Shown one piece after another: positions 55,996-64,000 of a DNA stretch of 64,000 bases (positions within the stretch are counted from its first letter, which is position 1; each line of letters starts with the position of its first letter). The DNA comes from Haematobia irritans (Eukaryota > Arthropoda > Insecta > Diptera > Muscidae). The notes under the pieces are model-generated. The model was not told where the DNA came from, did not search any database, and saw nothing but the letters and a program-made list of their open reading frames with translations. The position numbers and the translations under genes were made by a program. The stretch spans positions 43,944,557 to 44,008,556 of the forward strand of contig NC_134400.1 in assembly GCF_050003625.1 (NCBI RefSeq), written 5' to 3'.

Positions 55996-57494
55996 TATGG
56001 TCTCTAACAACCATGCAAAAATTGGTCCACCTCGGTCCATAATTATATATAGCCCTCATACACACAAAAAATTTTTTTCTGATTCAATTGAAATGTCTTC
56101 AATCACGAAAATGATAGTATCAATCACAGTTTTAATTGGGCATAGAAAAAATTCTTGATTAAAAAATGTATTGATTTTTTCAGCAAATTCCAATTAATTT
56201 TTTAATTGATTCAATTAAAAATTTAATTGATGTTGATTGCAAAACTCAATTAATGTATTAATTAAAACAGGTAACTATTTTTAATTACTTTCTGAATTGG
56301 CTTAGAGTTTTTATTTGGATTATGATTGTTTGAAATACATTTTTAATTAAAAATTAAAAAAAAAATCAGCGCTTTTTTTAACTGAATTAGTTTTCCGAAT
56401 TTGATTAAAAAGTTAATTGTATCAATTAATTTTTTAATTAAAAATTTTAAAATTTTCAATCATTGACTTAATTAACTTAGTGTTTCTATCATGATTAAAA
56501 AGTTAATTGTATCAATTAATTTATTAATTGAAAAAATGTTCAACTTCAATTAACTTTTTAATTGAAAATATTTTGGTGATATTTTTTTCTGTGTATAAAC
56601 CGATCACCAGATTTGACCTCCGGAGCCTCTTGGAAGACCAAAATTCATCTGATTCAGTTGAAATTTGGTACGTGGTGTTAATATATGGCCTCAAACTCCC
56701 ATTCAAAAATTGGTCGAAATCGGTCCATAATTATATATATGCCCCATATAAACCGATCCCCAGATTTGACCTCCAGAGCCCCTTGGAAGAGCAAAATTCT
56801 TCCCATTCGGTTGAAATTTGGTACGTGATGTTAGTATATGGTATCCAACAACCATGCAGGAATTGATTCCTATCAGCCCAGAATTATATATAGCTCCCAT
56901 ATAAACTGATCCCCAGATTTGACCTCCGGTGCCTTTTGGAGAAGCAAAATTCATCTGATCTGCTTGAAATTTGGTACGTGGTAATCGTATATGATATCTA
57001 ACAACCATGCCAAAAGTGGTCCATATTAGTCCATAATCATATATAGCCCCATATAAACCGAACCCGAGATTTGGTTTTGGAGCCTCTTGGAGGAGCAAAT
57101 TTCATCCGAGTGAGTTGAAATTTGGTACATTGTGCTAGTATATGGTCGTTAACAACCATGCCAAACTAGGTCCATATCGGTCTATATTTATATATATCCC
57201 TCAGATAAATCGATTTCCAATCACACAAAAATTGGTCCATATCAAGTTCATAATTGATAAGTGACCCCCATATTTCAATTCTGGCTCTCTACGTACCGAG
57301 CAAAAATTCCATATCGATTCGTAATTATTTTGGACTAACTCACAATTTAGATAACGATGTTAAGAAGTTTTAAGATACCACAACTCAAGAATTTCGATTG
57401 TGGATGACAGGCTATCGTAGAAGTTTCTACGCAATCCATGGTGGAGGGTACATAAGATTCGGCCTGGCCGAACTTACGGCCGTATATACTTGTT
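55996..57494 (-). repeat. Family A element (A11), tail missing, with MITE D4
   Basis: Begins within a unit (TATGGTCTCTAACAACC) next to the mariner TA. Units continue after MITE D4, and the head ends ACTTACGGCCGTATATACTT. The unit variants (GGTTTTGGAGCCTCTTGGAG, ATTCCTATCAGCCC) match A8 closely. Confidence 0.8.
56061..56593 (+). mobile_element. MITE D4, 533 bp, TA target duplication
   Basis: Starts CACACAAAAAATTTTTTTC and ends TTTTCTGTG. TA at 56059-56060 and 56594-56595; closing it restores CATATAAACCGATC. About 40 bp near the left end are missing relative to D1. Confidence 0.85.
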
Positions 57495-57572
57495 TTTTCT
57501 ATAGAAAATTTTGCCAAACAACAAAAATCTACCATTTTTGGCAGAATTCTAGCAACGGTGACAGCCGTGGTA
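57495..57572. repeat. Remnant of the satellite-filled hAT-like family
   Basis: TTCTATAGAAAATTTTGCC, AAAAATCTACCA and a degraded end GGTGACAGCCGTGG resemble the right end at 42780-42863. Confidence 0.5.
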
Positions 57573-58569
57573 AGAATCTGCCCTTTGCGTAGGTTCATGT
57601 TGTATTAACTGGTTCTTATGCATTTATGGAATTCATTCGACCGTGATACAATCTATAAATTTTTTGCTGAGTGTATTTAAGTTTCACTGGCTCCCCAATC
57701 CTTTCGTCCAGCATGGTGGTTGTGGTTGACAATCGTTGCCTTCTCTTCGAAATTATACGCACGGGACACATTTCATTGGCTGGCCCTGGTGATAATTCAT
57801 ATCTTCAGTCACTTCCCATCAGCTAAAGACACCGGGAATTAAAACTCTGCATCACTCGAATTCGTTGTCTCGTTGTCGGCCATATATCATGATCATGATT
57901 TATGGCTTATTAAGGCATTTAAGTTATCATCAAATGACATGAATGGGAGAATATTCTTTCGATAGGTATGTGGTGTTATTTTCCTTATACACCAAAATCT
58001 CAGGCATTACCCCAAATGAAGATCATTTTTATTAGCCCGCCCAACCTTCCCACGAAGTGCTTATGGTATTGGCATGGGGACTTTTTGGTATGTTTATATC
58101 GTGTTCCCGTTTTTTTTTTATTGGGCCTCAATTTGATGGGTTGAAACATTAAGAATATAAATAAAACAAAACTGAAACACTGGGCAAAAGGTTGGCATAT
58201 ATTTTTTGGGAGATCTGGATTTTTGGTAGATATGTGCCCATATTTTTGGAATACAGAGAAATGAAAACAGATACAAAATATCTGTGAAAAATGATTTAAA
58301 TGCCTTTCACACATCCCAGCGGGTTATTATGTTACATTACTACAGGCCCATTGAGTCACAGCCTATTCCCATCTGTTTTTTGGATAACTGGAAAGCTTGC
58401 TGGCTGCTGCATAATGCACAGATGATGCCTGTACAATCGATGGATGGGGAAATTGCAGATTTCATTACCATGTTGATGGATTAAACACCCAAAGAAAGTG
58501 ATCTGTTCAAATTTAGAAGAGTCAATGCATAGTAAGCACATAGAAATCATTAAATTGTAAATCAAAACA
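57573..58569. other. Single-copy stretch, no gene seen
   Basis: Richer in mixed sequence than the repeats. Open frames at 58000-58314, 58284-58484 and 58356-58574 show no domain. Probably intron or intergenic DNA of the host. Confidence 0.4.
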
Positions 58570-61160
58570 AACAAGTATATACGGCCGTAAGTTCGGCCAG
58601 GCCGAAGCTTATGTACCCTCCATCATGGATTGCGTAGAAACTTCTTCTAAACACTTCCATCCACAATCGAATTACTTAAGTTGCGGTAACGCTTGGCAAG
58701 GTATCTTAAAACCTCCTAACACCATCTTCTAAATAGTATGTAAGTCCATGCGTGGTATATATTAAATCAAAATAAAAGATCGATCCAATACGTATATAAT
58801 TCAGTTTGACAAAGTAGACATAAAATTTTGACAAAATTTTCTACAGAAATAAAATTTTAACAAAATTTTCTATAGAAATAAAATTTTCACAAAATTTTCT
58901 ATAGAAATAAAAATTTTGACAAAATATTCTATAGAAAGAAAATTTTGACAAAAATTTCTACAGAAATAAAATTTGAACAGAATTTTCTATAGAAATAAAC
59001 TTTTGACAACATTTTCTATAGAAATAAAATCTTGGTAGATTATTTGTGGCTCGAGTGGCAACCATGATTATGAACCGAATAAAATTTGAACAAAATTTCC
59101 TATAGAAATAAAATTTTGACAAAATTTCCTATAGAAATAAAATTTTGAAAATGATGAAAATTTTATTATAAACCGAATAAAATTTTAACAAAATTTTGTC
59201 TAGAAATAAAATTTTAACAAAATTTTGTCTAGAAATAAAATTTTGACAAAATTTTCTATAGAAATAAAATTTTGACAAAATTTTCTATAGAAATAAAATT
59301 TTGGTAGATTATTTTTGGCTCTAGTGGCAACCATGATTATGAACCGATATGGACCAATTTTTGTGTGATTGGACCAATTTTGGTATGGTTGTTAGCGACC
59401 ATATACTAACACCACGTTCCTAATTTGAACCGGATCGGATGAATTTTGCTCCTCCAAGAGGCTCCGGAGGTCAAATCTGGAGAACGTTTTATATGGGGGC
59501 TATATATAATTATGGACCGATATGGACCAATTCTGGCACGGTTGTTAAAGATCATATACTAACACCATGTTCCAAATTACAACCGGCTTGGATGAAATTT
59601 GCTTCTCTTGGAGACTTCGCAAGCCAAATCTGGGGATCGGTTTATATGGGGGCTATATATAATTATGAACCGATGTGGACCAATTTTTGCATGGCTGTTA
59701 GAGACCATATACCAACATCATGTACCAAATTTCAGCCGGATCGGATGAAATTTGCCTCTCTTTGAGGCTCCGCAAGCCAAATCTGGGGATCGGTTTATAT
59801 GGGGGCTATATATAATTATGAACCGATGTGGACCAATTTTTGCATGATTGTTAGAGACCATATACCAACACTATGTACCAAATTTCAGCCGGATCGGATG
59901 AAATATGCTTCTCTTAGAGGCTCCACAAACCAAATCTGGGGATCGGTTTATATAGGGGCTATATATAATTAAGGACCGATATGGACCAATTTTTGCATGG
60001 TTGTTAGAGACCATATGCCAACATCATGTACCAAATTTCAGCCTGATCGGATGAAATTGTCTTCTCTTTGAGGCTCCGCAAGCCAAATCTGGGGATCGGT
60101 TTGTATGGGGGCTATATATAATTATGAACCGATGTGGACCAATTTTTGCATGGTTGTTAGAGACCATATACCAACATCATGTACCAAATTTCAGCCGGAT
60201 CGGATGAAATTTGCCTCTCTTTGAGGCTCCGCAAGCCAAATCTGGGGATCGGTTTATATGGGGGTTATATATAATTATGGACCGATGTGGACCAATTTTT
60301 GCATGATTGTTAGAGACCATATACCAACACTATGTACCAAATTTCAGCCGGATCGGATGAAATATGCTTCTCTTAGAGGCTCCACAAGCCAAATCTGGGG
60401 ATCGGTTTATATAGGGGCTATATATAATTAAGGACCGATATGGACCAATTTTTGCATGGTTGTTAGAGACCATATACCAACATCATGTACAAAATTTCAG
60501 TCTGATCGGATGAAATTGTCTTCTCTTTGAGGCTCCGCAAGCCGAATCTGGGGATCGGTTTATATGGGGGCTATATATAATTATGGACCGATGTGGACCA
60601 ATTTTTGCACGGTTGTTAGAGACCATATACCAACAGCATGTACCAAATTTCAGCCGGATCGGATGAAATTTTCTTCTCTTTGAGGCTCGGCAAACCAAAT
60701 CTGGGGATCGGTTTATATGGGGGCTATATATAATTATGGACCGATGTGGACCAATTTTTGCATGGTTGTTAGAGACCATATACCAACACCATATACCAAA
60801 TTTCAGCCGGATCGGATGAAATATGCTTCTGTTAGAGGCTCCACAAGCCAAATCTGAGGGTCCCTTTATATAGGGGCTATACGTAAAAGTGGACCGATAT
60901 GGCCCATTTTCAATACCATCCGACCTACATCGATAACAACTACTTGTGCCAAGTTTCAAGTCGATAGCTTGTTTCGTTCGGAAGTTAGCGTGATTTCAAC
61001 AGACGGACGGACGGACGGACGGACATGCTTAGATCGACTCAGAATTTCACCACGACCCAGAATATATATACTTTATGGGGTCTTAGAGCAATATTTCGAT
61101 GTGTTACAAACGGAATGACAAAATTAATATACCCCCATCCTATGATGGAGGGTATAAAAA
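58570..61160 (+). mobile_element. Family A element, complete (A12)
   Basis: The best full-length example. Head AACAAGTATATACGGCCGTA with TTCGGCCAGGCCGAA; conserved head to 58800; 29-bp satellite block to ~59310 ending GGTAGATTATTTTTGGCTCT and AGTGGCAACC; about ten 153-bp units; the GTAAAAGTGGACCG module; GACGG microsatellite (~61002-61024); mini-me-like core; terminal stem ending GATGGAGGGTATAAAAA. Its closest relative in the window is A2. Frames at 59439-59765 and 60483-60959 are repeat-driven. Confidence 0.87.
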
Positions 61161-62375
61161 TATGAGAAACGTTTAAATCTGAAGCAATTTTAAGGAAACT
61201 TCGAAAAACTTTATTTATGATTTATCGCTCGATATATATGTATTAGAAGTTTAGGAAAATAAGAGCCATTTTTACAACTTTTCGACTAAGCAGTGGCGAT
61301 TTTACAAGGAAAATGTTGGTATTTTGACCATTTTTGTCGAAATCAGAAAAACATATATATGGGAGCTATATCTAAATATGAACCGATTTCAACCAAATTT
61401 GGCACGCATAGCTACAATGCTAATTCTACTCCCTGTGCAAAATTTCAACTAAATCGGAGTTAAAAATTGGCCTCTGTGGTCATATGAGTGTAAATCGGGC
61501 GAAAGCTATATATGGGAGCTATATCTAAATCTGAACCGATTTCAACCAAATTTAGCACGCATAGCAACAATGCTTATTCTACTCCCTGTGCAAAATTTCA
61601 ACTAAATCGGAGTTAAAAATTGGCCTCTGTGGTCATATAAGTGTAAATCGGCCGAAAGCTATATATGGGAGATATATCTAAATCTGAACCGATTTCAACA
61701 AAATTTGGCACGCATAGATACAATGCTAATTCTACTCCCTGTGCAAAATTTCAACCAAATTTGGGTAAAACTCTGGCTTCTGGGACCGTATTAGTCCATA
61801 TCGGGCGAAAGATATATATGGGAGCTATATCTAAACCTGAACCGATTTCAATAAAATTTGGCAAACTTGACTATAGTACTAATTGTTCTTCTTGTGCAAA
61901 ATTTTAATAAATTAGGGTAAAACTCTGGCTTCTGGGGCCATATAAGTCCATATCAGCCGAAATATATATATGGGAGCTATATCTAAATCTGAACCGATTT
62001 CAATAAAATTTGGCACACTTGACTATAGTACTCTGACTTCTGGGGCCATATAAGTCCATGTCGGGCGAAATATATATGGGAGCTATATCTAAATCTGAAC
62101 CGATTTCTTTCAAAATCAATAGGGATCTATTCTGAGCCAAAACACATACTTGTGCCAAATTTGAAGTCGATTGGACTAAATCTGCGACCTAGACTTTGAT
62201 TACAAAAATGTGTTCACGGACAGACGGACAGACGGACATCGCTATATCTCAAGAGCACACCCTGAGCATTTTTGCCAAAGACACCATGTGTCTATCTCGT
62301 CTCCTTCTGGGTGTTGCAAACATATGCACTAACTTATAATACCCTGTTCCACAGTGTGGAGCAGGGTATAAAAAG
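61161..62375 (+). repeat. Family B element (B4), 5'-truncated
   Basis: Abuts the A12 tail directly. It lacks the AACAAGTAAGG head but has the head-distal AGCAGTGGCGATTTTACAAG segment, GAAAGCTATATATGGGAGC units, a GACAGACGGACAGACGG microsatellite (~62220-62237), a GTCTCCTTCTGGGTGTTGC core flank and the terminal stem ending GCAGGGTATAAAAA. Confidence 0.8.
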
Positions 62376-62887
62376 TTAAAATTACGCACTAAAATATGAA
62401 AAAATCGAATTAAAAGAACTTCCGGTGTAGTTAAAATAAAGAACACCATTGGGAGGACATTTTTGAAAGTGCTTTTAAAGTCGTGCCTTCAGAAGAACTT
62501 CCAAATTTGTTTGCTGGTTATTGCAAAATGACCGCATCGTTTTGGTATCACCGGCGTTGCCGTCGAAGCGTCGCTTTGATAAATTAGTTATAGAAACATC
62601 GGCAGTTATAATTTCAAATTGTATGTCAAAACCTCAATACAATGAAATCTTCCATATATACCGATTTTCCGATTTCACTTCTTCAAGTGATAGAAGGCGC
62701 AAATTGTTCGGAAATTGCCTTGTTAAAGAGTTTCCAGTATGATTTCTTCATGCTTAACGCAACACGAAACTGAATCGAGTTTCCTCCTTGATTGATCTCT
62801 AAGTCATGATGCCTTAAGCTAAACACTAAAAGCGTTCGTAATCCCCAACCAAAGGAGTGACGCATACAAATCCTGCATATTTGTTTT
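62376..62887. other. Single-copy stretch with small open frames
   Basis: A frame without an ATG at its start (about 62,435-62,587) reads EDIFESAFKVVPSEELPNLF, which looks protein-like. An overlapping 73-codon frame is at 62521-62742. Neither is recognised; this may be a relic of a coding element. Confidence 0.3.
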
Positions 62888-64000
62888 TATACCCTCCACC
62901 ATAGGATGGATGGTATATTAACTTTGTCATTCCGTTTGTAACACATCGAAATATTGCTCTAAGACCCCATAAAGTATATATTTTCTGGGTCGTGGTGAAA
63001 TTCTGAGTCGATCTAAGCATGTCGGTCTGTTGAAATCACGCTAACTTCCGAACGAAACAAGCTATCGACCTGAAACTTCGCACAAGTGGTTTTTATTGAT
63101 GTAGGTCGGATGGTATTGCAAATGGGCCATATCGGTCCACTTTTACGTATAGCCCCCATATAAACGGACCCTCAAATTTGGTTTGCAGAGCCTATAAGAG
63201 AAGCATATTTCATCCGATCTGGCTAAAATTGGTGTTGGTATATAGTCTCTAACAACCATGCAAAAATTAGTCAATATCGGTCAATAATTATATATAGCCC
63301 CCATATAAACCGATCCCCCGAATTGGCTTGCGGAGCTTCAAAGAGAAGCAAATTTCATCCGATCCGGCTGAAATTTGCCACATGATGTTGGTATATGGTC
63401 CTTAACAACCTTGCAAAAATTGCCCCACATCGGTCCATAATTATATATAGCCCCCATATAAACCGATCCCCAGATTTGGCTTGCGGAGCCTCAGAGAGAA
63501 GCAAATTTCATCCGATCCGGCTGAAATTTGGTACATGGTATTAGTATATGATCTCTAACAACCATGCAAATATTGGTCCACATCGGTCCATAATTATATA
63601 TAGCCCCCATATAAACCGATTCCCAGATTTGAACTCCGGAGCTTCTTAGAGGAACAAAATTCATCCGATCCGGTTGATATTTGATACGTGGTGTTAGTAT
63701 ATGGTTTCTAACAACCATGCAAAAATTGGTCCATATTGGTCCATAATTATATATAGCCCCCATATAAACCGATTCCCAGATTTGGTTTGCGGATCCTCTA
63801 AGAGAAGCAAATTTCATCCGATCCGGCTGAAATTTGGTACATGGTATTAGTATATAGTCTCTAAGCACCATTCAAAAATTTGTCCATATCAGTTCATAAT
63901 TATATATAGCCCCCATATAAACCGATCCCCAGGTTTGAACTCCGGAGCCTCTTGGACGAGCAAAATTCATCCGATCCATTTGAAATTGCAACGTGGTGTT
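62888..64000 (-). repeat. Family A element (A13), continues beyond the window
   Basis: Tail ATACCCTCCACCATAGGATG, core AACACATCGAAATATTGC and ATTCTGAGTCGATCTAAGC, a nearly lost microsatellite (GTCGGTCTGTTG), then 153-bp units to the window end. The 126-codon frame at 63491-63871 is repeat-driven. Confidence 0.82.

Noticed and set aside
62435..62742. Small host gene
   Set aside because: Protein-like but with no start, no domain and two competing frames; left as an unassigned relic.

Overview
The window looks like repeat-rich, gene-poor DNA from a higher fly, most likely a muscid or other calyptrate. The assignment rests on AT-rich composition; GTCY/GACG microsatellites joined to a core that matches my memory of the Drosophila mini-me elements; a BEL/Pao retrotransposon; a DD41D (rosa-like) mariner; hAT-type elements; tRNA-headed SINEs; and no bacterial features. 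I found no convincing host gene. Most open reading frames of 60-215 codons are by-products of tandem repeats whose period is a multiple of three.

Three related interspersed families, called A, B and C here, fill about half of the window. Each has a head (AACAAGTA plus a small GC-rich hairpin), a body of tandem 153-bp units, a GACG/GACA microsatellite with a mini-me-like core, and a TATACCC...GGGTATA terminal hairpin. Several A copies also carry a 29-bp AT satellite (core TTTCTATAGAAA). Empty-site comparisons show no target duplication, which suggests Helitron/Helentron-type non-autonomous elements.

Layout: 0-2.7 kb, an A tail and a B copy. 4.1-17.8 kb, a nest: a 29-bp array interrupted by a C element (itself holding a complete 6.7-kb BEL/Pao element with near-identical LTRs) and by a TA-target MITE (itself holding two A elements, tail to tail). 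18.6-21.6 kb, a B element with a DD41D mariner inside. 21.8-26.1 kb, a SINE fragment, A copies and satellite. 28.1-31.4 kb, an A element carrying three TA-target MITEs. 31.8-33.5 kb, a ~36-bp tandem repeat split by a hAT-like element with an 8-bp target duplication. 33.6-38.8 kb, a decayed LINE split by two 0.91-kb MITEs and an A element; a third MITE copy bounds it. 40.5-42.9 kb, a hAT-like element filled with the 29-bp satellite, plus a SINE. 43-53 kb, B, A, SINE and MITE copies. 55.1-56.0 kb, a deleted second mariner. 56-64 kb, more A and B copies with short single-copy gaps.

The most noteworthy items are the shared 153-bp period of three diverged families; a TA-target MITE family (F) carrying two divergent tRNA-type pol III promoters; the satellite-filled hAT-like element; and two mariner copies with complementary defects. 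Apart from the BEL element and the first mariner, nothing here looks close to autonomous. Family names A-H are labels for this report only, and all similarity statements come from reading by eye.
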